From NCBI RefSeq assembly GCF_004340875.1, contig NZ_SLXQ01000019.1, positions 1 through 64,000 on the forward strand: DNA of 64,000 nt, given 5' to 3'. Each line of letters starts with the position of its first letter. Within the stretch, counting starts at the first letter, position 1. The stretch comes from Tamaricihabitans halophyticus (lineage in GTDB: Bacteria; Actinomycetota; Actinomycetes; Mycobacteriales; Pseudonocardiaceae). The translations under genes were made by a program, and so were the position numbers. Positions 1-7,463 of the stretch are shown piece after piece. A model generated the notes under the pieces. The model had not been told where the DNA came from. It saw only the letters and a program-made list of their open reading frames with translations, and did no database searches.

Positions 1-91
1 GGCCCGCCCCGCGCTGGCAGAACGAAACATTACACCCACCCCAACACCCCCAAAACAGGGGGTCCCCCAAACCACAAAACCCCAGGTAACA

Positions 92-125
92 GGGCCCACC
101 GGCGGCTAACGTCCACCGGCGGGCC
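92..125 (-). terminator. possible tyrS terminator hairpin
   Basis: Just past the tyrS stop on the minus strand, GGCCC at the left pairs with GGGCC at the right and a CCGG inside each arm also pairs, giving an imperfect GC hairpin around an 8-10 nt loop. No T-run follows, so it is only a possible terminator. A second GC inverted repeat, ACCCCC-6 nt-GGGGGT, lies at 46-63. Nothing else is seen in 1-130. Confidence 0.3.
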
Positions 126-130
126 GCAAC

Positions 131-1414
131 CTATACGTCGACGCGAACACCAGCGGCGTGCCGCTTGCCGCGCCGCACCACCAACCACCGACCGTGCAAT
201 ACCTGGCTCACATCCGGCCGCCAGTCCAGTTCGGTGATCTTCTGGTTGTTCACGTAGGCGCCGCCTTCCTGAACGGCTCGCCGCGCGGCACCCTTGCTGT
301 CACACAGTCCAGTCGCGGTCAGCAGTTCGAGTACGGTCGGCGCATCGGCCAGCCGTACCTCCCCGGTCGGCACCTCGGCCATCGCCGCGTCCAGCGTTGC
401 CTCGGCAAGTTCGGCCAGCTCGCCCCGACCGAACAACGCCTGGCTGGCGGCGATTACCTGCTCGGTCTGCGCCGGACCGTGCACCAGGTCGGTGAGCTCC
501 TTGGCCAGCCGGCGCTGTGCCTCCCGGGCCGCTGGTCGCTCCCGCGTCGCCGTGTCGAGTTCCGCGATCTCTTCCCGAGTCAGGAAGGTCAACAGCCGCA
601 GGCAGTTGACGACGTCCGCGTCCGAAAGGTTCATGAAGTACTGGTACCAGGCGTACGGCGAGGTCATCTCCGGATCCAGCCAGAGGCTTCCGCCACCGGT
701 GGACTTGCCGAGCTTGCGCCCCTCGGAGTCCAGGATCAAGGTCGTGGTCAGCGCATGCACGGCTGTTCCGTGCACCTTTCGGATCAGGTCGACGCCAGCG
801 AGGATGTTGCCCCACTGATCAGAGCCACCGATCTGCAGCCGTACGCCATGCCGCTCGAACAGTTCGCGGTAGTCGTTGGCCTGCAGCAGCATGTAGCTGA
901 ACTCCGTGTAGGACATACCGTCGGATTCCAGCCGTCGCTTGACCGTATCCCTGGCCAGCATCGTGTTGATCGAGAAGTGCTTGCCGACGTCGCGGAGGAA
1001 CGTGGTGACCGGCATGGATTCGGTCCAGTCGAGATTGTTCACCTCGATCGGCGGCACTTTCGGGTCCTCGAAGTCAACAAATTTCGCGAGCTGGCCACGA
1101 AGCCTGCCCGCCCACTCGCGCACCGTCGCCGCGGAGTGCAGGGAACGCTCGCCGACGTCCCTTGGATCGCCGATCAGTCCTGTCCCACCACCCGCGAGCA
1201 GCACCGGGCGATGCCCAGCCAACTGGAATCGGCGTAGTACGAGCATCTGCACAAGATGACCGAGGTGCAAGCTGGCCGCCGTGGGATCGAAACCCCCATA
1301 CACGGTCACCGACCCGCTATCCAGCTCGCGTCGCAGCGCGTCGAGATCGGTGGACTGCGCGATCAGGCCGCGCCAGGACAACTCGTCAAGAATGTGCTCA
1401 CTCACGGGCGCCAT
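131..1414 (-). CDS. tyrS: tyrosyl-tRNA synthetase
   Basis: Class I aminoacyl-tRNA synthetase that charges tRNA-Tyr in the cytoplasm. The HIGH-type motif is HLGH near residues 50-53 after [10 protein letters not shown]; the KMSKS-type loop reads KLGKS near 238; an S4 RNA-binding domain occupies about the last 65 residues. The 427-residue length is normal for bacterial TyrS. I chose ATG at 1414 (MAPVSEHIL); an in-frame GTG at 1426 with AGGGGG just upstream is an alternative. No T-box is seen upstream. In Mycobacterium tuberculosis mpg and tyrS are neighbours; here about 13 kb of accessory genes separate them. Confidence 0.95.
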   Translation of the reverse strand: MAPVSEHILDELSWRGLIAQSTDLDALRRELDSGSVTVYGGFDPTAASLHLGHLVQMLVLRRFQLAGHRPVLLAGGGTGLIGDPRDVGERSLHSAATVREWAGRLRGQLAKFVDFEDPKVPPIEVNNLDWTESMPVTTFLRDVGKHFSINTMLARDTVKRRLESDGMSYTEFSYMLLQANDYRELFERHGVRLQIGGSDQWGNILAGVDLIRKVHGTAVHALTTTLILDSEGRKLGKSTGGGSLWLDPEMTSPYAWYQYFMNLSDADVVNCLRLLTFLTREEIAELDTATRERPAAREAQRRLAKELTDLVHGPAQTEQVIAASQALFGRGELAELAEATLDAAMAEVPTGEVRLADAPTVLELLTATGLCDSKGAARRAVQEGGAYVNNQKITELDWRPDVSQVLHGRWLVVRRGKRHAAGVRVDV

Positions 1415-1460
1415 CTTCCACCACACCGGCCCCCTACCCGCAAGCCGGTTAACGGCACAG

Positions 1461-1871
1461 CTAGTGCGCGAGAACGGCGATAGCCAGCACCCCGAGGCCC
1501 ACGACCAGCACCCCAGCCGCCACGGTCAGCACGATCGCCCAGTACACCCTTCGCCGTCGCCCCACGGTGTAATCGGCTACCACCGCCCAGAGCCCGAGCA
1601 CGGCGTGCAGCACCACCGCGATGAGCATCAGCCCGTCCCAGCCGATCCACAACGCGGATGCCCACCGTTCGTCGATGAACCGCGAGTCCGTATCGGCCAC
1701 GTCCGTGGTCACGTGGGTCACCGCGAAGTGGCCGAGCACCAGCACGGTGAGCAACAGCCCGGAGATCCGCAGCAGCACGTAGCCGGTCCGCCTGCGTCGG
1801 AGGCCAGCGGCGAGCGGCCGCGTACCGGACACGTCTTGCCCGTCTCGGGACTGTGCGGACGCGGCCGTCAT
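1461..1871 (-). CDS. sdhD: succinate dehydrogenase/fumarate reductase membrane anchor subunit (SdhD-like)
   Basis: Small hydrophobic subunit of 136 residues with three predicted membrane helices (about 31-52, 74-97 and 108-133). The second carries [14 protein letters not shown], matching the His and Asp-Tyr quinone/heme segment of classical SdhD. It would anchor the SdhAB dimer to the membrane and help bind quinone. The start ATG at 1871 overlaps the sdhC stop by 4 nt (ATGA), which settles the start and indicates translational coupling. It is the last gene of the lyase-sdhBACD operon. Confidence 0.82.
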   Translation of the reverse strand: MTAASAQSRDGQDVSGTRPLAAGLRRRRTGYVLLRISGLLLTVLVLGHFAVTHVTTDVADTDSRFIDERWASALWIGWDGLMLIAVVLHAVLGLWAVVADYTVGRRRRVYWAIVLTVAAGVLVVGLGVLAIAVLAH

Positions 1872-2371
1872 CCGAACACCGGCCACATGATGACCGCGCC
1901 GCCCGCGCTGCCGGCGACCAGTGTCAAACCGGCAACGAGATACAACCCGCGAGTCGCCGCCCGCAGTCCCAGGTCCGCGATGTCCACCACGATCAGCCGC
2001 AGCCCGTTGAGCGCGTGGAACAACAAGCCGAACAGCAGCAGCACCTCGACCACGCGCATAGGCGTAGTCCCGTAGACCTGATGCACCTCGTCGTACAGTT
2101 CCCTGGAGATGGCGTACAGGCTCACGTCGCCAACGTGCATCACCAGGAACATGAACAGCCCGACCCCGCTGATGCGATGCAGGTAGAACGCCCAGCGCTG
2201 TAGCTCCGCCCGGTCGGCCCCTGGCCTGGCCAGCCGCGCGAGTAGCCGCCGGCTCGGGTACTCGCCACCGTCGTCGACCCGCGCGGCGCGCACGACGTAC
2301 CAACCAAACGCCATGATCGCCACGGCCACCAGTGCGAATACGCAGAAGAACAGGAACTGCGGCAGGCTCAT
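1868..2371 (-). CDS. sdhC: succinate dehydrogenase/fumarate reductase cytochrome b subunit (SdhC-like)
   Basis: Membrane subunit of 167 residues. An N-terminal helix (about 5-27) is followed by a basic loop and three helices; HRISGVGLFMFLVMH and FHALNGLRLIVVD correspond to the quinone-binding and heme-ligating segments of SdhC. It is longer than the usual 110-130 residues because of the extra N-terminal helix. The start overlaps the sdhA stop by 4 nt. The order B-A-C-D in the operon differs from the common C-D-A-B order. Confidence 0.82.
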   Translation of the reverse strand: MSLPQFLFFCVFALVAVAIMAFGWYVVRAARVDDGGEYPSRRLLARLARPGADRAELQRWAFYLHRISGVGLFMFLVMHVGDVSLYAISRELYDEVHQVYGTTPMRVVEVLLLFGLLFHALNGLRLIVVDIADLGLRAATRGLYLVAGLTLVAGSAGGAVIMWPVFG

Positions 2372-4137
2372 TGACGCACTCCCTTTGCTTCCTCCGGACT
2401 GAGCCGGCTGAACTCGACCTCGTGCACGCTGCCGATCAACTCGCTGGGCGCGTCCGCACCCTCGGCGTAGCGCTGCACGAGATAACGCGGTTGGGTGGCC
2501 GCATCCGGGAAGTCCGCCCTGGCATGCGCTCCCCGGGTTTCGGTACGCCAGCTCGCCGCATGCACGATCGCCCGTGCGACGGTGACCTGATTGACCAGAT
2601 CCATTGCTTCCTGCCAGCCGAAGTTGACCGCGGGGCCGCCCGGAACGGCGACCTGGTCAACCTCCACGGCGAGTTCCGCCAGTTCGTTAGCCGCCTCGGC
2701 CAAGCCCTCGGCATCCCGCACCACGCCAACCCGCTGCCACATGAGCTCCTTGAGCCGGTTGGTCAAGGCGAACGGCCATCCGCCGGACTCCCGCTTCAGC
2801 GGTCCGAACGCGCGGGTAAACGACCGATTCACCTCGGCCGGATCGGGAACCAGCGCCGTCCCACGGGCAGCGAGTTCGGCGGCCATATCACCAGCCCGGG
2901 CGCCAAAGACGGTCGATTCGGCGACGCCGTTGCCGCCCAGCCGGTTCGCGCCGTGGGTGCCGCCCGCGTCCTCACCGGCGACCAGCAGACCATCGAGCTC
3001 GGTACGGCAATCGCGGTCGATCAGCACCCCACCCATGTGGAAATGCGCCGTCGGTGAGACCGGCACGGGTCCACGGGCCAGGTCGTGACCGATCTGCCTG
3101 GTCCGCGCGACCATTCCCGGAAAGCGGCTCTCGACCTCCCGCACGCCCAGATGGGAGATATCGATCAGCACGCCACCGTCCTCGGTGCCGCGTCCCCGCG
3201 CGATCTCGAGATACCCGGCGCGCGCGACCACATCGCGGGTAGCACGCTCCATCCGCTCCGGATCGTATCGGGCCATGTACCGCTCGCCCTCGGCGTTGAA
3301 CAGATAGGCGCCGGCGCCACGCAGGCCCTCCTCGAGCACCGCGCCGGTCATCCGCGCCCGGCCAGCGAGCAAGCCGGTCGGATGGAACTGCAGCATCTCC
3401 ATATCGCGAACCGGTAATCCGGCACGCAGGCACATGGCCACCCCGTCCCCGGTCTTCTCCCGTGCTGGCGCGGCAACCCGGTACATCGTCGCCGCGCCGC
3501 CGGTCGCGATCACGACGACCGGGGCGCGCAGCACGATCGGCCGACCGCTGCGCATGTCCACCGCGGTCAATCCAGCAAGTGAACCCGAGGGGTCGCGAAT
3601 CAGGTCGAGCGCGCGAACGTCCTCCAGCTCATGCGGTCGGAGGCGGAACATCTGATCCCGCAACCGGCCCATGATTTCGATTCCGGTCAGATCCCCGCGA
3701 TGTACCGTGCGGTCGAAGGCTTGGCCGGCAAAGGCTTTCTGGTGAATCCGGCCATCCGGAGCTCGGTCGAAGAAGCAGCCGACCCGGGTTTCCAGTTCGT
3801 TGATCACCCGGGGCGCGTCGTTGACGAGGGTCCACGCCAACTCCTGGTCGTTCAGGAACTTCCCGCCGGCCAAGGTGTCCTGGAAGTGTAGCTCCACCGA
3901 ATCGCGTGGATCGAGTACCGCGTTGTACCCGCCCTGCACCATCCGCGTGCAACCGGAACGTCCGACCGCACCTTTACTCACCACGGTCACGTGTAGCTCC
4001 GGACGAGCGGTCGCCGCATGTAGTACGCACATCAGACCCGCGCCGCCACTGCCCACCACGGCGATATCGGTATCCAGTTCGAGGGGTTGCGGCCACGGAC
4101 TCGTGCCGCGCCCGCCGCCGGTCTCACCGTGTGTCAT
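2368..4137 (-). CDS. sdhA: succinate dehydrogenase/fumarate reductase flavoprotein subunit, variant pocket
   Basis: FAD-containing catalytic subunit of 589 residues. The dinucleotide motif GSGGAGL lies near residue 30, QFHPTG supplies one substrate His, PTAHFHMGG supplies the second, and HGANRLGGN carries the conserved Arg. The segment that usually reads (T/S)EGxRGEGG reads EEGLRGAGA here, so the carboxylate-contacting Thr is Glu and the Glu after RG is Ala. Succinate/fumarate chemistry is therefore likely, but substrate preference may differ. It overlaps sdhB by 14 nt and sdhC by 4 nt. It is co-transcribed with an argininosuccinate-lyase-like enzyme, unlike a housekeeping TCA-cycle sdh operon. 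Confidence 0.85.
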   Translation of the reverse strand: MTHGETGGGRGTSPWPQPLELDTDIAVVGSGGAGLMCVLHAATARPELHVTVVSKGAVGRSGCTRMVQGGYNAVLDPRDSVELHFQDTLAGGKFLNDQELAWTLVNDAPRVINELETRVGCFFDRAPDGRIHQKAFAGQAFDRTVHRGDLTGIEIMGRLRDQMFRLRPHELEDVRALDLIRDPSGSLAGLTAVDMRSGRPIVLRAPVVVIATGGAATMYRVAAPAREKTGDGVAMCLRAGLPVRDMEMLQFHPTGLLAGRARMTGAVLEEGLRGAGAYLFNAEGERYMARYDPERMERATRDVVARAGYLEIARGRGTEDGGVLIDISHLGVREVESRFPGMVARTRQIGHDLARGPVPVSPTAHFHMGGVLIDRDCRTELDGLLVAGEDAGGTHGANRLGGNGVAESTVFGARAGDMAAELAARGTALVPDPAEVNRSFTRAFGPLKRESGGWPFALTNRLKELMWQRVGVVRDAEGLAEAANELAELAVEVDQVAVPGGPAVNFGWQEAMDLVNQVTVARAIVHAASWRTETRGAHARADFPDAATQPRYLVQRYAEGADAPSELIGSVHEVEFSRLSPEEAKGVRQ

Positions 4138-4849
4138 CGAATCGCCACTTCCGCAGCCGGCGGATCGCCGCGGCCGGATCCAGCCCTTTTGGACATACCG
4201 AGGTACAGCCGTAGATGTAGTGGCATCGGTCCACCCCCGAATCGGTGCCCACCACGGAAAGCCGTTCGGTGCTGGCCTGATCCCTGCTGTCCGCGATCAA
4301 CACCATCGCGCGATTCAGTGCGGCAGGCCCAAGGAAGTCCCTCCGCGCGCTCGCGATGCCGCAGCTGGAAAAGCATGCGGCACAACCGATGCAGTCCAGC
4401 GCCGGGTCGATCTGTTTTCGCTCTGCCGAGTCCGGCTCGATGGTTGCTGGCGCACCGTCCATTCCGGCTTCTGGGTCCTTCGGCACAAGGTAGGGCCGCA
4501 CCGCTTCCCACGCTTGCCAGAAGGGTGCGGTATCCACCACGAGATCACGCAGAACCGGCAACCCCGCGAGTGGATCAATCCGGATGCGCGTTACGTTCGC
4601 GGGAACGGGCGTCTGGCAGGCCAGCACCGACCTGCCGTCCAATCGCACCGTGCAGGTGCCGCACATGCCAACCCGGCAGGAGTACCGGAATCCGATCGCC
4701 GGGTCCTGTTCGCGTTGGATGGCCAGCAGTACGTCCAACACCATCATCGGTTGGATCCTCGAAACCTCGAATTCGTCGGGTTCGGTGGGGTCACTGCGCG
4801 AGACGACGACGCGCAACGGTGTCTTTGCCTTGTTGGCACGTTTTCGCAT
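4124..4849 (-). CDS. sdhB: succinate dehydrogenase/fumarate reductase iron-sulfur subunit
   Basis: Electron-transfer subunit of 241 residues. An N-terminal plant-type ferredoxin domain has Cys58, Cys63, Cys66 and Cys78 (CRVGMCGTC plus a distal Cys). The C-terminal helical domain has CIGCAACFSSC near 153-163 and CxxxxxCTSVCPKG near 209-220, giving the usual 2Fe-2S, 4Fe-4S and 3Fe-4S ligands. It passes electrons from the flavoprotein to membrane quinone. It begins 3 nt after the stop of the upstream lyase gene, so the two are surely co-transcribed. Confidence 0.92.
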   Translation of the reverse strand: MRKRANKAKTPLRVVVSRSDPTEPDEFEVSRIQPMMVLDVLLAIQREQDPAIGFRYSCRVGMCGTCTVRLDGRSVLACQTPVPANVTRIRIDPLAGLPVLRDLVVDTAPFWQAWEAVRPYLVPKDPEAGMDGAPATIEPDSAERKQIDPALDCIGCAACFSSCGIASARRDFLGPAALNRAMVLIADSRDQASTERLSVVGTDSGVDRCHYIYGCTSVCPKGLDPAAAIRRLRKWRFDDTR

Positions 4850-4852
4850 CTG

Positions 4853-6361
4853 CTAGCCCCGCCCGAGGTAGCCGTCGACCCGCTCGCGCAGCCGCCGCGC
4901 CGCGGTGGCGAGCCGGGCACGCCGGTCAGCCAGATCCGTCCGAGCTTCCCACGCGGTCTGCCGTGCTCGGGTGAGCGCTTCGCGTACCGAGTCCGCCGCG
5001 GGGCCGCCCCGAACCCGGTGTGCCGCGACAAATGTCGTCGGATCGAGTGCCGCGCGAACCTGTGCGTCGCTCAGCCCCACCGGGCCGCCGAGTACCTCCG
5101 TCGCCGCCTCGTCCAGCAGCGCGCCGTCCACATCGTCCGGTTCGCGGCCGCGCTGGGTGGCAAGCAGCACCAAGTGCCCGACGGCCCGATGCGCGGATCG
5201 GTAGTCGAGATCGGTGTTCCGGTGCAGTACCGCTGCCAGTTCCGTCGCGGTCGAGAATCCAGCGGCCGCCCGGGATGCGCACCGCTGCCGGTGCACCCGG
5301 AGGGTTTGCGCGGTGCCCCTGAGCAGCCGAAGCGAGTCGGCCATCTCGTCACAGGCGCGGAAGATCGGCGGCACCATTTCCTCCTCGACATCCTTGATGT
5401 CGCCGAAGTTCGTGTTGTGCAAGGCACCGAAGGCCGCGGTCGCCTCGCCGACGGCGCGTGCGCCGCGCGCTCGGATGTATTCGAACGGGTAGGCATTCTT
5501 CTTCTGCGGCATCATGCTGCTCGAACCCGCGTATGAGTCGCCGATCTCGACCAGCCCGAACTCGTCGGTGTGCCACACGTAGAGATCAGCGCAACAACGA
5601 CTCAGGTTGGTACCCAGCTGCGCGATCGCGCTCCCGACTTCGAGCGCGTAGTCCCCGGATGCCACGCAGTCGATCGTGTTGTCCCGCACCCCCGTGAAAC
5701 CGAGTAGCTCGGCTACCTGATCCCGGTCGACCGGATAGGACGTGCCGGCCAGCGCACCACATCCCAGGGTGCAGACGTTGGTATTTCGGTAGGCGGCCCT
5801 GAGCCGCTCGGTGTCGCGCTCCAGCGCGCCGACGATACCGAGCAGGTAGTGCCCGAACGTGGACGGCTGGGCCGGCTGCATATGGGTCCACTGCGGCATC
5901 ACGGTATCGGCTTCCCGTTCAGCGATCCCCAGTAGCGCGTCGATCAGCTCGACCAACTCTTCGCTGACGCGCAGAATCCGTTCCCGCAGAGCCATCCTGG
6001 TGAGCGGTTCGGGCCGGGTGCGGCCGAGGTTGATCTCACCCGCGGCGTTGCCACCCGCGTAGTCCGCGAGACGGTGTTCGATATGCGAGTAAAAGTACTC
6101 ATGTGCCGGATTGAACTCGCGGAAGGATTCCGCGCCTTCCTCGGTCAGCCGCCCCAGCGCGGCCAGTAACGCGCGCACATTGGCTGGTTCGACGATACCG
6201 GTGTCCCCGAGCATCACGGCCCACGCTTCGTTGGTACGCAGCAGTGGCTCGAAGTACTCGGCAAGCATGAACCGATAACTCGGCTCGAGGATCGTGGAGG
6301 TGTAGATCTCGCCGGGCGGTTCGGTCAGACGTTCCCTCGAGATTGCTTGTTCTGCCGGCAT
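4853..6361 (-). CDS. argininosuccinate-lyase-like enzyme of the fumarase/aspartase superfamily, substrate unknown
   Basis: A 502-residue superfamily enzyme that should remove a group from a succinyl moiety and release fumarate or a relative. The signature loop at about 279-289 reads GSSSMMPQKKN, closest to argininosuccinate lyase ([10 protein letters not shown]) but with an inserted residue and AYPFEYIR after it instead of PDVAELARG. The catalytic His region is WTHMQPAQPST near 158-168. A true argH lies at 15321-16745, so this is a divergent paralogue. ATG at 6361 has GGAGG six bases upstream. A copy of the island's 17-bp operator sits directly upstream of that site. The sdhBACD genes follow after 3 nt. 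A role in catabolism of an N-substituted or sulfonated succinate is my inference. Confidence 0.75.
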   Translation of the reverse strand: MPAEQAISRERLTEPPGEIYTSTILEPSYRFMLAEYFEPLLRTNEAWAVMLGDTGIVEPANVRALLAALGRLTEEGAESFREFNPAHEYFYSHIEHRLADYAGGNAAGEINLGRTRPEPLTRMALRERILRVSEELVELIDALLGIAEREADTVMPQWTHMQPAQPSTFGHYLLGIVGALERDTERLRAAYRNTNVCTLGCGALAGTSYPVDRDQVAELLGFTGVRDNTIDCVASGDYALEVGSAIAQLGTNLSRCCADLYVWHTDEFGLVEIGDSYAGSSSMMPQKKNAYPFEYIRARGARAVGEATAAFGALHNTNFGDIKDVEEEMVPPIFRACDEMADSLRLLRGTAQTLRVHRQRCASRAAAGFSTATELAAVLHRNTDLDYRSAHRAVGHLVLLATQRGREPDDVDGALLDEAATEVLGGPVGLSDAQVRAALDPTTFVAAHRVRGGPAADSVREALTRARQTAWEARTDLADRRARLATAARRLRERVDGYLGRG

Positions 6362-6370
6362 CGTCGCCTC

Positions 6371-6387
6371 CAGTGGTTTGACCTCTG
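6371..6387. promoter_or_regulatory. operator site A of the sulfolactate island
   Basis: The sequence CAGTGGT-TTG-ACCTCTG is a 17-bp inverted repeat with one arm mismatch. It lies about 10 bp upstream of the lyase start, against its ribosome binding site. The right arm and spacer are identical to site C (11955-11971). The GGT-N3-ACC core fits FadR-subfamily GntR repressors. Confidence 0.65.
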
Positions 6388-6405
6388 TCCCGCCTCCCCC
6401 ATGCA

Positions 6406-6435
6406 GGCGTACCGCATGCGAGCGGGGAGTGTCAA
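6406..6435 (-). promoter_or_regulatory. possible promoter of the lyase-sdhBACD operon
   Basis: On the minus strand TTGACA (6430-6435) is followed after 18 nt by TACGCC (6406-6411). The -35 is perfect and the -10 is weak. Operator A lies just downstream, where a repressor would block initiation or early elongation. Confidence 0.35.
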
Positions 6436-6469
6436 CGCGACGGTGGCCAGCCGTACGCCACGAAATGCC

Positions 6470-7252
6470 TCAGGCTGCCGCGAGGGTGGCCACACCGGCA
6501 CCCATCACGAAAACGCAGGTGAGCAACCGGAATGTACGTTGCGAAACGCGTGTGCCGACGGCGGTGCCAAGCCAGTTGCCGAGCAGCGCCCCGGGAATCC
6601 AGTAGCCAAGCAGCAGCAAGTCCGCGGCGGCGATCCCGTCCCTGCCAACCAGCAGGGCCAGCGCGATGATGTTGCTCAGCACGAAAAAAACCGCCAGGTC
6701 GGCGATGAACCTGCGCTGGTCATCGTCCTCACCGGAGAGTGTAATGGCGACGGGAATCCCGTTGAGTGATGTCGTGGTACCGAGCGTCCCGCCAACGAAT
6801 CCGGCGAGCGCGTAGGGCGCCCCTGAGCGACGCATACCCGCCTTACGCCGGAGCAGCATCAACGGAGCCGCGACCAGTACGAGCGATCCAGTGACGACCC
6901 GCAAGACCGTTTCGTCCAGCGTGCCACCAATCCACGTGCCGGCCACCAAACCAGGCGCGCTTCCACCCACGACGAACAAGGCGCGTTTCCAGTGAATGTA
7001 GGACCACAACCGGAAAATCACCGCCAGCCTGGTGAGCAGCGCGATTCCCAGGTTGAGTACCACCGCGGTCGTAACCGGTATCCCGATCAACAACATCAAC
7101 GGCATCACGATGAGGTTGTAGCCGAACCCGGTGAGACCGCCAAGGAAAGCGGCGAAGAGCACGGCACCGGCGCCGAGCACGATCACCGTCGACACAGCCG
7201 CACTCCCTATCCACGGCAACACCGACCATGCGGGCACGTGGGCCCCAGGCAA
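6470..7252 (-). CDS. TauE/SafE-family (DUF81) membrane exporter, probable sulfite exporter
   Basis: A 260-residue protein with about eight hydrophobic helices; the first (VIVLGAGAVLFAAFLGGLTGFG) carries the glycine-rich GGLTGFG pattern typical of the family. Members such as TauE of Cupriavidus necator export sulfite during sulfonate degradation, and the surrounding sulfolactate genes support that role here. It reads away from the DASS transporter, with operator B between them. ATG at 7252 is used; GTG codons nearer the first helix are possible alternatives. About 108 nt separate its stop from the lyase start. Confidence 0.78.
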   Translation of the reverse strand: MPGAHVPAWSVLPWIGSAAVSTVIVLGAGAVLFAAFLGGLTGFGYNLIVMPLMLLIGIPVTTAVVLNLGIALLTRLAVIFRLWSYIHWKRALFVVGGSAPGLVAGTWIGGTLDETVLRVVTGSLVLVAAPLMLLRRKAGMRRSGAPYALAGFVGGTLGTTTSLNGIPVAITLSGEDDDQRRFIADLAVFFVLSNIIALALLVGRDGIAAADLLLLGYWIPGALLGNWLGTAVGTRVSQRTFRLLTCVFVMGAGVATLAAA

Positions 7253-7394
7253 GCCCGCCCCTGCGCGCGCATACCACCCCGCCAGTCACCTACCGTGACT
7301 CGCAGGCTAATCGAGCGCTGACCCGGAAAGAAGCACATCGGATGGTTCCACTCGTCACACCTGTGCCCGTGCGCGACCGGACCGAGCACTACTA

Positions 7395-7411
7395 GCGCGG
7401 TCTGACCTCTG
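7395..7411. promoter_or_regulatory. operator site B of the sulfolactate island
   Basis: GCGCGGT-CTG-ACCTCTG: the right arm is identical to the perfect site C, while only 4 of 7 bases of the left arm match. It lies between the divergent TauE-like exporter and DASS transporter genes. A minus-strand TTGACA at 7410-7415 overlaps its right end, so binding would cover the exporter promoter. Confidence 0.5.
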
Positions 7412-7463
7412 TCAACTGATCTCAATATGAGTCAGGGGTAGTGGTACAGCTCACTGGCTGGTT

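Noticed and set aside
46-63. ACCCCC-AAAACA-GGGGGT as a terminator or repeat unit
   Set aside because: A short C/G homopolymer repeat without a T-run; too weak to assign a function.
3800-5536. A 578-codon plus-strand frame across sdhA, sdhB and the lyase
   Set aside because: It crosses three well-supported genes on the other strand and resembles no protein.
4853-6361. Calling the lyase argH, fumarase or adenylosuccinate lyase
   Set aside because: A true argH exists at 15321-16745. The loop is neither GSSIMPGKVN (fumarase) nor GSSAMPHKRN (adenylosuccinate lyase), and the context is catabolic.
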